Shown here: piece by piece, positions 10,865-21,487 of the stretch
How positions within the stretch are numbered: position 1 is the first letter of the stretch
How the letters are laid out: every line of letters starts with the position of its first letter
The notes under the pieces: model-generated
The model's database searches: none
The model's input: the letters and a program-made list of their open reading frames with translations, nothing else
Told to the model about the DNA's origin: nothing
Made by a program: the position numbers and the translations under genes
DNA from: Aegilops tauschii subsp. strangulata
Taxonomy: Eukaryota > Streptophyta > Magnoliopsida > Poales > Poaceae
Direction of reading: 5' to 3'
Assembly (NCBI RefSeq): GCF_002575655.3
Contig: NC_053039.3
Span: 215,779,622-215,843,621 of the forward strand
Length of the DNA stretch: 64,000 bases

Positions 10865-12419
10865 AATACGAAATCCACAGGGATGCTCAGCTTGATTTTA
10901 GTGGAACTGCATAAAATATTCAGATGGTTCGTGTCCTCCATAATAATACTTCATCATGCACAATACATTGAATGGTTCTCTAATCATTCGTCGTCACCTT
11001 GAGCCACCGGACTATCAGATGACCATCTCATGACAAACCCTGCCCATTCCACAATCATAGGCATTACATATTTTGAATGGGAAAAGCTTGTCAAAGTTGA
11101 CATTAGTTTAATATATTGGAATTGGAAAACCTTGTCAATTTTTGCCGATTGATGTTAGCCAGAAGACATGCATTTGATATTTTTGAGTGGGACGCCCTTT
11201 GCTGTGAGCAACGTCGATCGTTTTTTCCTATTCCTGTCTTCAGTTCAGAAGTAAATATTTACTCTGCTAAGATGCATAGTCACATGAATTTCGCGAAAAA
11301 AACGTTCCCCCCGCTGTCAGCTCGGACCCACCGGAAGTGCCTCCTTGTTACACACAAAAAATATGAATACTCCCCTGCTAGTTGGGACCCACCTTGGTGG
11401 GAGGCTGACTTGTGGGCCTACTAAGTTGACGGGGACGGAGTGCTTTGTCAACTTAGTCAATATGAACGATTCTAGCTCCAGTGACCGTACGATGTCCATC
11501 CAACGGCCGTAGTGCTTCTTCAACCTCTGGTCTTGTTGCTCCAGCCGCCCAAAGCAGCGCCGGTCGTGCCGCATGCTCCTGCCTCCCGTGGCCGGCTGTG
11601 CTGCCGCGGAGGCCTCACCGCCCCCTACTATTCCCACTTCTGGCCAGGCCCTGCAGCGACGGCAGCCTCACACCGCAGCCGAACCAGTGAACCCTCGTAC
11701 TCCTCTCCGCGCGGGCTTCCACTCCCGCGTCTTCCCCAGCTCCGCGTCGTCCCCTTCCTAGGCCTCGCCGTCGTCCACCACCCTGGTGCTCTCGGCGCGG
11801 CATGGTCAACGTGGTCAAGGAACGACTTCCATCGAAAGAGTACTGTACGTGGAGAGGCTGACAGCTGGGTCCACGGCCGCAGCAAGGAAGTGCCTCCTTA
11901 TTACGTGCAAAATAATTATTCCTCCACCTGACAGCGGGGAACCACCGGATGGGCCACCGTATTTCGCGAAAAAAACGTTCCCCCTGACTGTTGGGACCCA
12001 CCAGCTACATCTTCGCACGCAAGGAAGTGCGTCCGGGCAAAAAAAACGATTCGCCCCCCTGACTGCTGGGACCCACCAGCTACATCTTCGCAAGCAAGGA
12101 AGTGCCTGACAGTCGGGACCCACCTGGTCGAAGCGTACGTAGCGTTGTCATTCTGGTCGCGAACGTGTATGTACATACTGGTCGATGTAGAGGCGCGCAC
12201 GTAGCATGTACACGTACGTACAGCGGCCAGGGTGCAAGAAAGTAAATACGGCCACGTACGTACATACGGGTGGGGTCTCGAACGCCTACTCGCGCGTATG
12301 TATGGCCAGGGCTCGTGTACATGGCTGGGTCGGAACAGAGAAACAGCGTCGTCGTCGTGTTCATGGGGAGCCAACCGGCTGGGTCGGAGTGGAATGCATC
12401 GTCGTGTTCGTCGGGAGGC

Positions 12420-12740
12420 AACGGAACGCGTGGGAGCCAACCGGCTTGGACGGGACACCCGATCGAAACGAGGCCTGGCATACCGCAGAACGGAGGAAAC
12501 GGCCTTGTGTTCGACCGGCCACGTTTGAAACGGGATCCTGTTCATCGGGAGGGGTCTGGCGTACCGCAAAACGGAGGAAACGGACCTTCTGCGGTCGAAA
12601 CAGGGGTCCTGTTGATCGGGAGGGGTGTGGCGTACCGCAAAACGGAGGAACCGGACTTGTGTTGGAGCGCTACGGTCGAAACGGGGGTCCTGTTCATCGG
12701 GAGGGGTGTGGCGTACTGCAAAACGGGACTCCAAGGGATA
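12420..12740. repeat. 62-bp tandem repeats, copy 1
   Basis: The unit contains GGGGTCCTGTT(C/G)ATCGGGAGG and GCGTACCGCAAAACGGAGG, repeated about four times. ORFs on both strands (12206-13159 plus, 11916-12890 minus) arise from the repeat having no stops and are not genes. Confidence 0.8.
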
Positions 12741-13150
12741 CTGTTCATCTCCACCGTCGACCCCCTCCAGCCTCCATGGGCTACTGTTCATCCACCGTAG
12801 ACCTCCTCCAGCCTCCACCTGCGACTGTTCATCCACGGGCTCCTGTTCATCCAGCCTCCACTGCGCGCTACTCCACCGGCTACTGTTCAACCAGCCCTCT
12901 CCACGGGCTCCTGTTCAACCACCCCTCCACGGGCTACTATTCATCCAGCCCTCCACCGTCTACTGTTCATCCTGCCCTCCACGGGATGGTCCTGTTCATC
13001 CTGCCCTCCACGGGGTCCTGTTCATCTAACCCCAACCGGCTCGATCGATCGGGGTCCTGTTCATCCAGAGGCAACACCACGGGGTCCTGTTCATCCACCC
13101 CCACCGGGAACTGTTCATCCAAACCCCAACGCTCACTGTTCATCCAGAGG
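12740..13150. repeat. 26-bp 'CTGTTCATCC' tandem array, copy 1
   Basis: Roughly fourteen occurrences of CTGTTCATCCAGCCTCCAC-like units, with lengths wandering between about 22 and 40 bases. A longer version is at 33805-34300. Confidence 0.85.
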
Positions 13151-13629
13151 CAGCATTGATCGGCTTCAGTTAGCAGCAGTAGCGAAGGAATCGCTCGATC
13201 GGGTTCAGTTAACAACCATCGATCGATCGCTCGGGTTCAGTAACGCCTAGCCTGCAGTGCAATCGCTCGGGTTCAGTTAGAGCCCAACGCCTCGCACCCA
13301 CGCGCTGCGTGTATGAGAGAAACGTGCATCGCTCCACCCCGACCACCTACCGTAACCGGGAACACCCCGATATTTTCCTCACCCTCGCTTCTACCACGGT
13401 TTTTTCCGTCATGGACGGCCCAAAGAATGTCATGCAGCTACGTCTCCGGCCCGCCCAGGACGAAAAGCCCATTTTCTGTCATGATTTTTTGTCATAGAAG
13501 TAGGACCCCACCACATCTATGATGATACCGTGTTTTGTCATAATTATTGTCATAGAAGTGTCATAAGTATGACATAAAAAAAATTCGTTCGGCCGAAAAT
13601 GTCACGGATGTGTCTTTTTTTTTGTAGTG

Positions 13630-13896
13630 TGTTTGGGTGCTCTGTGGTGGAGACGGTGCTGTGTCAACGGGAACTGGGTGACTATCTGATGGGGTTGGGG
13701 TTAGAAGGGGTGTAGCTGGTTCTCTGTCCAACTTGGTAGGGGTACAATCTGCGTGAGTCTGGGTTATGTGTGGTGGGGCTGGTTCTTGGGCAAGTACAAC
13801 CATGGTTCTATCTCCATCGATAGGTAGCACGATCTTTTCTGAAGACCGTGTTTTTACTCCCACAGATACTGCCATCACCCCCTGCAATTGAAATGG
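13630..13896 (-). repeat. Exon B0 of the minus-strand remnant
   Basis: Acceptor TTTATCAG at 13897-13898, then an open frame with TRSSEKIVLP, followed by a threonine/proline-rich stretch with ITQTHADC and PPQSTQTH. The reading frame runs straight into CACTAC of the transposon end. The three bases TGT following GTAGTG are a possible half of a target duplication. Confidence 0.5.
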
Positions 13897-14536
13897 CTGA
13901 TAAACAAGAAAAGTAATTGAATGTACAGACATTGTAAGATAGACAGGTGCAATGGATAGCAGGGAAGAAAACAGGGCATGGAATAATTCACATTTATGTT
14001 GTCTAACCAAACAGAATAGCGGGACATAATTTCAAATATATGATGGCTAATTAAACAGGATAGCATGACACAATTTCACATGTATGATGGCTAACTAAAC
14101 AGGATAGAATGACATACTTCAAAATATGATGACTATGTAAACAAGATGACATGATATAACAATACGATGTGTCTATTAAAGTGGTTGGCATGCCATAAAT
14201 CACAAACATGCCGTCGATGGAAACATGATGGCATGATATAATTCACGAATAGAATGACATAATTCAAAATATGATGACTATGTGAACAGGATGAGATGAT
14301 ATAACTATATTATGTCTTTAGAAAATGGGTTGGCATGCCATAATTCAGATACATGCTGTCTATGTAAACATCATGGCATGATATAATTCAAATATATGAT
14401 TTATATACTAAGGAAGTGAGCAGAGGGCAATCGCATATATGATGTGTCAACTAAGGAGATGGCATTCAATATCGTGTATATGATGTAAAAACTAAGCATT
14501 GCAATACAACATGTGCATGATATGAGTAATATAAAC

Positions 14537-14707
14537 CTGCCAAGTTTGAGCATACACCTCAGGGGGATAATAGGACTGGTCATCTGCCTCTGAATCCTCC
14601 TCTGAAGAGCTATCTGTAACCAGTAACATATCTACTTCACCAGGTAGCATTGTCTGCTCTGAAGACCTTGTTTTCACTCCAGATTTCTCCATCACCAATT
14701 CAAATGG
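14537..14707 (-). repeat. Exon B1 (best preserved copy)
   Basis: 171 bases, 57 codons without a stop, between the acceptor TGCATCAG and the donor TTGGCAG|GTTTAT. The length is divisible by three, so copies can be gained or lost without changing frame. Confidence 0.6.
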
Positions 14708-15031
14708 CTGATGCACAGGAAGAGCAGTTGAATATACAAACATTGTCGACAAAAGCAATGAGAAATACAAAAAAAAGGACGGCATGATATAATTCACATA
14801 TATGACGCTTGGCTAAACAGCATGGCATTGCATAATTCACATATATAATGCCTTGCAACAAGATAGCATTGCATAATTCACATATATAATGTCTTGCAAA
14901 AAGATGGCATTGCATAATTCACATATATGGTAATTAGACACTAAACAGGTGGCATTCACACAAATCATGTCTAAACTAAGCAAATGACATAGCAATGCAA
15001 GATACCATACGCACGATATGAGCAACATAAC

Positions 15032-15202
15032 CCTGCCAAGTTAGAGCATGCACCTCGGGGGTGAATAGGACTGGTCATCTGTCTCTGAATCCTCCTCTGA
15101 GGAGCTATCTGTAACCAGCAAGACATGTGCTTCGTCAGATAGCATTGTCTGCTCTGAAGACCTTGTTTCCACTCCGGATTTTTCCATGACCGTGCCGAAT
15201 GG
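15032..15202 (-). repeat. Exon B2 (frameshifted copy)
   Basis: About 85% of positions appear identical to B1 by eye. One base is missing after the codons for DDQSY, and the donor reads GCAG|GG instead of GCAG|GT, so splicing as in B1 would fail. Confidence 0.6.
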
Positions 15203-15494
15203 CTGATGCACAGGAAGAGTAATTGAATGTACTGAAATTGTTGACAAATTTAACACGTAATAAAAAAATGATGTCATGATATAATTCACATATAAGATGA
15301 CTGGCTAACCAGGGTGGCATTGCAAAATTCACATATATGATGCCTGGCTAAACAAGATGTCATTGCATGATTCACATATACGATAAAGAAACTAAACATA
15401 TGGCATTGACACAAAGCATGTCTAAACTAAGCAGATGACATCTTTGATGTATACAGTAAGCAATGCAAGGCACCATATGCATTATATTACCAAC

Positions 15495-15721
15495 ATCAGC
15501 ATGCCAAGTTAGAGCGAAGACCTCATGGGGTAAATAGGAGTGGTCTTCTGCTTCTGAATCCCCCTCAGAACAATTATCTTCCTCTTGATTATGATCTGAA
15601 ATGGGTGGAGGGGGGGGGGCTGCCTTTGCGCCCACCATGGAGCAACGTCTGCATGAAATTTTATTGCCACGCAAGGCTCGTCTCTTTTTCTCTACATGTT
15701 CAGTTCCATTGTGTACAATAA
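15495..15721 (-). repeat. Exon B3 (diverged copy with a different 5' half)
   Basis: The 3' half reads EGDSEAEDHSYLPHEVFALTW, matching B1. The 5' half is unrelated (RALRGNKISCRRCS then a run of prolines). The donor position is GCAT|GC, so the copy is probably not spliced at the B1 site. Confidence 0.5.
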
Positions 15722-16075
15722 CTGACATGCATAGGAATAAAACATAGTGAGATTATGTAAGGAGTGCATGCACAAATCCAGAGTGAAGGTAGCAAACTGT
15801 GGATAGACCCAAAACCAATGATAGCAGGCAGATAATGGCTCCTTTAATGTTTGTTTGCACCCAACATGAAACTCATAGTAGACACCCGAGATTAACCAGA
15901 TAGTAGACAGATAGTACTGATTGCTGCCCCAATATGTACCCCACAACCATTTAAAAACTCAAGTTTCAACATAAGTTTGGACCTGAGTCGGAGTCTAATA
16001 GGTGAACACGACGATAAAGTAGCATGTCATCATATTAAGCGATGCATAACGTAAGCATACACGAAAGAGTGCGAC

Positions 16076-16303
16076 CTCTCTTGCGGACCCATGTAGTCCT
16101 CAAGGTCATCTGCTTAGTTGATGATGGTAATGCAGTTGTCGTGGCTGCCGGCGGCGGGGAAGAAGATCTGAGGCGGCGAAAGACAGTCTGGAGAGCGGAT
16201 CCCTGTTGTGGTGAACCCTTCCGTTGTTGGAGCAGCTGAGCTGGGGTGGAACACAGCACCGCAGGAGCAGGACAAACCACACAAGGTTTTCTTTGACACA
16301 TAT
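16076..16303 (-). repeat. Exon A2 (paralogue of A1)
   Basis: Frame with PSSAAPTTEGFTTTG and PPQIFFPAAGS, colinear with A1. The donor is CAAGAGAG|GTCGCA. The N-terminal part (CQRKPCVVCPAP) is cysteine-rich and absent from A1. Confidence 0.5.
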
Positions 16304-16524
16304 CTGTAACAGAAGTAATTGTGTAAGGGCTTGTTTGAATTTGAGGATTCTAACAATGCAGGGATAGGAAATAGACAGGAATAGGATAGGAATGCACGTG
16401 CAAAACAGAGAATTTAAAAACACAGGATTTCTGCCAATCTGGGTGGTTGGTTCACAAGAATTGGAAGATCACTAGATGCAAAGAAGCATGTTGAGATTAA
16501 GTCAAACCACAAGAAGTGTACAAC

Positions 16525-16710
16525 CTCTTTGGCGAAGCCATGTCGATCTCAGCGTGATTGGGTTGGCTGGTGAGGATGCTCCGGCTGACTTGGCTGTCGG
16601 AGGAGGGGAAGAAGATCTTAGGCGTCTGGAGATGGAGCCCGAGGTACTGCTCCGCTGTGATGGGGGGTTTCGTCGTTGGAGCAGCTCCGGTGAGTTGTAC
16701 GACGCCGAGG
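16525..16710 (-). repeat. Exon A1 of the minus-strand remnant
   Basis: Acceptor CTGCTTCAG, frame with LTGAAPTTKPPITAEQYLGL and PKIFFPSSDS, donor CCAAAGAG|GTTGTA. Confidence 0.5.
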
Positions 16711-16826
16711 CTGAAGCAGGACAAGAGAGACAACGTTAACCTGAGTGGAATTCTAATAGCATCTCCAGTAGATGACGTAAAATACATAACCACAAAGTGC
16801 TAGATGTATACATCAGCCGCTCATCT

Positions 16827-16926
16827 TTGAACTTAACTGTCGAAACTGAATTTAATCGTCGAAACTGAACTTAACTGTCGAAACTGAATTTTGCTGTCAA
16901 AACTGAATTTTACTGTCGAAACTGAA
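16827..16926. repeat. Short tandem repeat, about 21 bp
   Basis: Five units of (T/G)(A/C)TGTCGAAACTGAATTT-type sequence occur head to tail, ending at the TIR element. Confidence 0.85.
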
Positions 16927-16941
16927 CGCACTAGAGGTGAG

Positions 16942-17396
16942 GCTACAAGTCAGTCGACTGACTTTTTCATCTCTGGTCAGTCGATTTTGCAGCCGTTGGA
17001 TACGAAATCAAGAGCCTGCAGTTCATCTTCAACCTCCACCCCCCTGAGCCGCCAGCCACCACCGGCCAAACAGCCGCCCCCCGCCACCCGCAGCCGGTGG
17101 TGCGCCACCCCGCCCGCCCTGAAAACACTCCCCACCGCCGGTCCGCCACCGCCCCGGCCATCCCTGTAGGCCCCCCGTGCCAAGCTTTTTCTCCGGCGAT
17201 CCCCACGCCACCGCCCCACCACCGCCGGCGACCACCGCGCCCACCCTGAACCCTAAGATAGATAGTGGGGTACCTCTCCGGCGAGCCCCCCTCCCCGCTG
17301 CGGCTGGTTCTTCCTTAACTCCGGCGAGCCCCCCCCCCCCCCCACCCCCTGAAAATCGACTGACCCAAAAGTCGATTCAGTCGACTGAAGTGTAGC
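16942..17396. mobile_element. 455-bp TIR element with GC-rich cargo
   Basis: GCTACAAGTCAGTCGACTGA at the left end and the reverse complement of GCTACACTTCAGTCGACTGA at the right end are inverted. A second shared inner word (GGTCAGTCGATTTT/AAAATCGACTGACC) gives about 45-bp TIRs. The interior (17020-17340) is a proline-codon-rich, very GC-rich stretch with an ORF in more than one frame, unlike its flanks. No clear target duplication is visible. It could be a non-autonomous Mutator- or hAT-like element that has captured a leader or exon. Confidence 0.65.
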
Positions 17397-17401
17397 TAAA
17401 T

Positions 17402-17530
17402 CGGAGCAGCATCGCAAGCAAGAGCAAGAGCGAGAGCAGCAGCGCGAGCAAGAGCAAGAGCAAGAGCAGACCAGGCAGGGGACCGAGAGCAAGAGCACAG
17501 CAGCAGCGCGAGCGAGAGCTAAAGCAGCAG
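17402..17530. repeat. (AGAGCA)n low-complexity tract
   Basis: A run of AAGAGC/GAGAGC/AGCAGC hexamers. On the minus strand it would encode a leucine/serine/cysteine-rich low-complexity peptide. Confidence 0.85.
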
Positions 17531-18490
17531 CAGCTCCTACTGATGTGGATGTCGCCGCCGAGGGAGCGACGTCGTGGAGGAAGTGGTCGGCGACACCGCC
17601 GTGGATGGAGCCGCGCCGTGTCAGCTCGAGACCGAGCGCCGGCAGCACTGTGAGATCGAATCAAGAAGAAGATGCGGCGATTAGTGTACAACATCTTTGG
17701 TGGCACCGATTAGGCCGCAGCTTCATCCGAGGAAACGGTGATGATGATGCTCTTCCGGTGGTGCAGGTGAAGACGGCGGTGTGGGAATGGAGGTGGCACG
17801 AAAGACGAGGGGAACGTCGGGGCAGCTCCTTGGAGGTGGAGGACGGGGTGGCTAAACCGGCGGGACGACCAGATCGACGACGGATCCTCATCCGGTACGG
17901 TGGATGAGGGACGTCGAGGTGTTGCTGTGGACGACGTCGTCGGGGAAGAGGCTCTGGCTGGGTGGCGGACGGAGGAGGGTGTGGGGCTTCGCGGGTTTTG
18001 CCGGCCTCGATGTACGAATGGGTGGGCGGATGGGATGGGAGTGGGGAACCATGGCTTAGGGACGCGCTTGTCCGAAATGTGGGGTAAGTTACAAAATTAC
18101 CCCCACCGATTTGAGGAAGTTCTTTCGGTTCAGGGGTATCACGGGCATTTCGCGTGTCGGGATTTCACAGGAGGTGGGAGTTTTCGCGCACATTGTAATT
18201 TTGGAATAGCAAGGCGTGGGTTGAGATGGAGGGAGTTGTCGGAGCACAACGAGACAAAGATATATCTTAAATATTTCGGGCTAACAAGGCGCGGGTTGAA
18301 ATTTCCGGACAAGCCTAACGTGTACTGTACCAAATCAATTCGCACTACAAATGTCATTCAAAACTTTGAATTCATGTTATGTTCAATTAAAATATTTCGC
18401 TACGTGTATAATGCATGCAACCTAATACTCAAATGAACGTTTTAGTGCATTCCAAACGTATATACTACCGCTTCAATATGAACTAAATTT

Positions 18491-18611
18491 GAATTCGTTT
18501 CTCTATTTGAATAAGATCTACAATAATGATTGTTGTGAAGTCAAAGCATTTGAATTCGTTTATCTATTTTAATAAGATCTACAATCGTCATTATTGTCAA
18601 GTTAAACCATC
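18491..18611. repeat. 60-bp direct duplication
   Basis: GAATTCGTTTCTCTATTTGA and GAATTCGTTTATCTATTTTA each start a block followed by AATAAGATCTACAAT and a TTGT(G/C)AAGT word. Confidence 0.8.
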
Positions 18612-18844
18612 GTTTGTGTATTATCTTCACAACACACCACATGATTAGTCTCGAGTTACATATGAACTATGTGTACTATATGAACTCGAACTCGATTTTT
18701 TGAATCCACTTTATGTTGATTTCGAATCATAGTACATTTCAAGCTCTAGCTAGATCTTCACAAACTAAACCATGTCTCATATGTATAATGTGTTTATCAC
18801 ATTATGTATGGTGCCCCGCCCCCTACGCCTACAAGTATTTAGAT

Positions 18845-19050
18845 GTGAGTTGCAAACACCACACATTACCACAAATTCAAATAAAATGTGAGAATGTTCG
18901 ATATATAGTATTGTTTAGATTGTTCGATATTTAGTTGTAAGCTGCAAACGCCACACATTATCACAAATTCAAATAAAATGTGAGATTGTTCGATGTATAG
19001 TATGGTTTAGATTGTTCGACATTTAGCTGTGAGTTGCAAACGCCATGCAT
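18845..19050. repeat. About 90-bp tandem repeat, 2.3 units
   Basis: GCAAAC(A/G)CCACACATTA(C/T)CACA recurs at about 18852, 18943 and 19034, with TTCAAATAAAATGTGAGA and TTTAGATTGTTCGA between. Confidence 0.85.
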
Positions 19051-19159
19051 TATCACATTATGTTATAACATGTGCAAAACCACAACACGTGTATCACCGC
19101 TATATTCATGCATGCATATGTTTAAAACACTATGATGTCCTATTCAAATATATGAATCC

Positions 19160-20360
19160 ACTTTCATATCAAATTATGATCTTTGTTAGTCTCTTACACC
19201 CACACAATCCTCTAACCTTTGTAGCTACCACTAACTTTCTCTCGTGCATGCACACGCCCACCTCGCCCTCCCCCTCCCTCATCATTCTATCCATCGCGCA
19301 CATTCATTTTTTTTCTTTAGGTCCTTCTCCCACAGTCTCCACAACTCCTTTCCGAGACACACCGAATGATAAACCTCTCCAGCGATGTCTGCCTACAATA
19401 TACACACGCACCTTCAATCTCCTCCTTTATGTGAACTTGCCTTGTGTCTCTCATACGGTCCCACACACGTGTAAAGTCTCGCCCCTCTTTTCATCGATCT
19501 CACAACCGCACACTCCTCCCCCTATCTAGCTTGTAGCTGGGCCTCTCGCACCACCTCCTAGCTCCATTCTCTCTGTCTATCCGTCTCGCCGGGCCTTATT
19601 TGCCTCTAACAAATGGACGTACACTGACCGATCTACCGCTATACATATAGCTAGCTAGGTCCTTATAACTCGCTTTTCCCCACGCGTCGATCGATCTACC
19701 TCATTAGTTATGTCTCTTCCTTCCTCCGACAAACAATGATTGATCTACCGATCTAGTTAGGTTTGCTTACCAAACACATGGTTCCCCTTCATCATGCATG
19801 GATGTGTCCCGACAGATCTGTCACGCACAGGCATACACAGAAACACATCCCCACTCTTATTGATAATATTGCAGCTCCACCCTCAGTTTGTCTAGTAGGC
19901 CTCTCCCACCATCTTCGAGAAGCAACTCCATCACCCATCCAGCACTCTACCCCTCTCCCTCCCCCTCTCTCTCTCCTCTCTCTCTGTCCCATCCTATTTC
20001 CCGTCCTTCGGTTATGTATGGATGTCGACCGATCTCCCTCAAGACATAGCTGGGTCTCTCCTTCTCAACACATATACGAGTCGTTCTACCTCTATAGTTA
20101 GGCCTCTGCCTCCCCCTCCCCCCACCCCCTCCCACACACACACACACTGATACATCGAGCGCTCTAGTCATGTCTCCCTGCCACACACAAACTTGACCTG
20201 TGCCCTCTGATGTTCCGGTAGCTAGGTCAGTCACACTATATCTTTGACTTGCACACACACACAATTTCGATGGCTCTCTTCATCGGTCTCGCACCCACCC
20301 ACTTGATCCTCTCTTCGACTCTATCGATATCTATGACCCCTCCCTCTCTTCTCATGGATC
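19160..20360. repeat. Pyrimidine-rich degenerate repeat region
   Basis: The plus strand is strongly C/T-rich with CACACACA and CTCTCTCC runs. Loose phrases such as GATCGATCTACC(T/G), TAGTTAGG(T/C)(T/C)T and (A/G)GTCTC(T/G)(C/T)(C/A) return about every 90-110 bases. ORFs here are low complexity. It reads as a decayed tandem repeat or a simple-sequence-rich region, not as genes. Confidence 0.5.
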
Positions 20361-20830
20361 GCCCGACCCTCTATATATGATATGGATAGGCCTCCATTTC
20401 ACACACATTGCATGCAAAATTTTGTTTGAGATGTCATCGACACATATTCCCACAAATACATTCACGAAATCAACCTCCCCCTCAAAACAAAAAACACTCA
20501 CGAACCGCACAAGGCATTTGTCTAGGTTTGTATCTCTCACACACACCCACGTAGGTGGGGGACGTGCACGAAGAGAAGAGGTGCACACACGACGAACGTA
20601 CTCCCATCTCTTTCCCAACCACACCCGCGCGGGTACACGGTGGAGCTCATTTCTGTACGAAAAGGCAGCCCACGTGGTAATTTGACACGTGTACTGGTTG
20701 TCCACTAGATGGAGGGAGGATCATCTACCACGGGTGAACAAACAAATTGTGACTTGACGCGTTATGTTAAAAAAGAGGCAAACCATGTGGGGCCTACCTT
20801 AGAGGCAAGGCTCTATACACTGGAGTACTT
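20360..20830. other. Non-coding spacer
   Basis: AT-rich to mixed sequence with two nearly complementary small ORFs (20352-20705 minus, 20377-20685 plus) that show no codon bias or motif. No repeat border was identified. Confidence 0.4.
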
Positions 20831-21380
20831 TTGATGTGTCCCGTCAACTCGCAGAACGAGGAGAAGCTTGCTTAGTACGCCGTCTCCCCCGCCCACGGGC
20901 GCGGTGGCTCGCAGGATGAGGTGAAGCTTGCTTACTACGCCTTACGCCCGCTCCCTCGCCCACGCGCGCAGTGGCTCGCATGACGAGGAGAAAATTTTAC
21001 TAGTACTCCCTCCGTTTACTCCTCGTCCCTACCTTGGTTAGAGAGATTATCATATTGTTTGGAATATATGTCCTTTAGTAGATTTCAGTATGAACTACTA
21101 GTACATACTCCAAACACTGATGTATATAGACGTATTTTAGAGTGTAGATTCACTCATTTTGCTCCGTATGTAGTCCATATTGAAACAAACGTAATAGTAC
21201 GCACTCTCTCTCGCCCCTCGACCCTCGCCACGTGGTGGAAGTGCAGCAATTCATTCGGTCTCATATAGCCAAAACGATATATACTGCAGTACCATTATTG
21301 CTCGACTTCCCGAAGAGGCGACGAGCCAATCGCAAGGTTAATAGTTTGGAGATGCCAAGCGCAAGGTTTATAGGAGAACG
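20830..21380. repeat. Inverted, diverged copy of block D1
   Basis: GTGTCCCGTCAACTCGCAGA at 20836 is the reverse complement of the end of the 3140-3165 block. CGACTTCCCGAAGAGGCGA with GCGCAAGGTTTATA at 21303-21373 matches the reverse complement of 2950-2990. A Stowaway-like insertion separates the two parts. Confidence 0.6.
20936..21185. repeat. Block D2, copy 1, including a damaged Stowaway MITE
   Basis: From ACGCCTTACGCCCGCTCCCT through TACTCCCTCCGTTTACTCC and on to CTCCGTATGTAG, the sequence matches 22217-22466. This copy lacks the right end of the MITE. Confidence 0.8.
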
Positions 21381-21478
21381 AGTAGTAGGTGCCGCGTCAT
21401 TTATAAATAAAGTTTTTTTTCTTCAGTGGCACGTACGCAATATAAATAGGTTCATATGGAGAGAAAAGGAAACCGCTC

Positions 21479-21487
21479 CACTATATA
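21479..21487 (+). promoter_or_regulatory. TATA box of U4
   Basis: CTATATACA in the same CCACTATATA context as U1, about 130 bases before the ATG. Confidence 0.5.

Larger units (their letters stand above)
8000..11286 (+). pseudogene. Unit U3: largest family copy with internal duplications
   Basis: Two leader segments with AGGGTTTGCACTCTCCACAC/TATA-type runs lead to a GC-rich exon whose frame NVHSIAFDEGGNPLP...DPFFLAAV aligns residue by residue with U5 (NAVAVGEGGNPLP...DPFFFAAV). The donor is CCCTAAG|GTATAAGTTT at 8450/8451. Four module copies follow (9232, 9804, 10438, 10882). The exon at 9180-9324 reads LLDFRVTAQNEIGFPIRVGR and matches U5 at 26619. The last module has a stop (GCA TAA). The 3' exon 11116-11286 reads FCRLMLARRHAFDIFEWD and matches U5. 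Segments 8780-9000 and 9455-9660 are an internal duplication. No in-frame start was found; the function is unknown. Confidence 0.4.
11287..13629. mobile_element. CACTA-like element arm, copy 1
   Basis: The right end, read on the minus strand, is CACTACAAAAAAA followed by GACACATCCGTGACA, a CACTA terminal repeat. The interior holds subterminal-type short repeats (CTGACTGCTGGGACCCACC, TTTCGCGAAAAAAACG), a 62-bp tandem block (12420-12740), a 26-bp tandem block (12740-13150) and a GGGTTCAGTTA block (13160-13290). Homology with copy 2 starts abruptly at 11287. No left CACTAC end is visible there, so this is one arm of a truncated element. It is joined on the left to U3 and on the right to an exon of the minus-strand remnant. 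Confidence 0.65.
14060..15470. repeat. Intronic degenerate repeats of about 45-50 bp
   Basis: Between the B exons the phrase GGCAT(T/G)(G/A)CATAATTCACATATAT, followed by GATG and (G/C)TAAACA, recurs more than ten times with variable spacing. The exons and repeats were duplicated together around 14.8-15.4 kb. Confidence 0.7.
13630..17891 (-). pseudogene. Minus-strand gene remnant with duplicated exons
   Basis: A GC-rich start region (ATG at 17891) is followed leftwards by two related exons (A1 16710-16525, A2 about 16303-16076) sharing AAPTT...(K/Q)IFFP and an AGAG|GT donor. Four related exons follow (B3 15721-15495, B2 15202-15032, B1 14707-14537, B0 13896-13630). B1 and B2 share VMEKSGV(K/E)TRSSEQTML and DSSSEEDSE. 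B0 keeps SVGVKTRSSEKIVL and is cut by the CACTA end. B2 has lost one base and its donor GT. The acidic serine-rich module resembles no family I can name. A TIR element (16942-17396) splits the 5' part. It is probably non-functional; function unknown. Confidence 0.5.

Noticed and set aside
12740..13150. Regular repeats that superficially look like a CRISPR array
   Set aside because: Units vary in length, there are no unique spacers of constant size and no cas genes, and the context is a plant transposon.
11916..13159. Long ORFs of 324 (minus) and 317 (plus) codons
   Set aside because: They overlap each other and consist of stop-free tandem repeats. The same happens in the second arm at 33482-34402.
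17900..18436. Plus-strand ORF of 178 codons
   Set aside because: No motif, unusual composition change half way, and it runs antisense to the leader of the minus-strand remnant.
19029..20101. ORFs in the pyrimidine-rich region
   Set aside because: Serine/proline/threonine-histidine low complexity, and no start context or splice sites.
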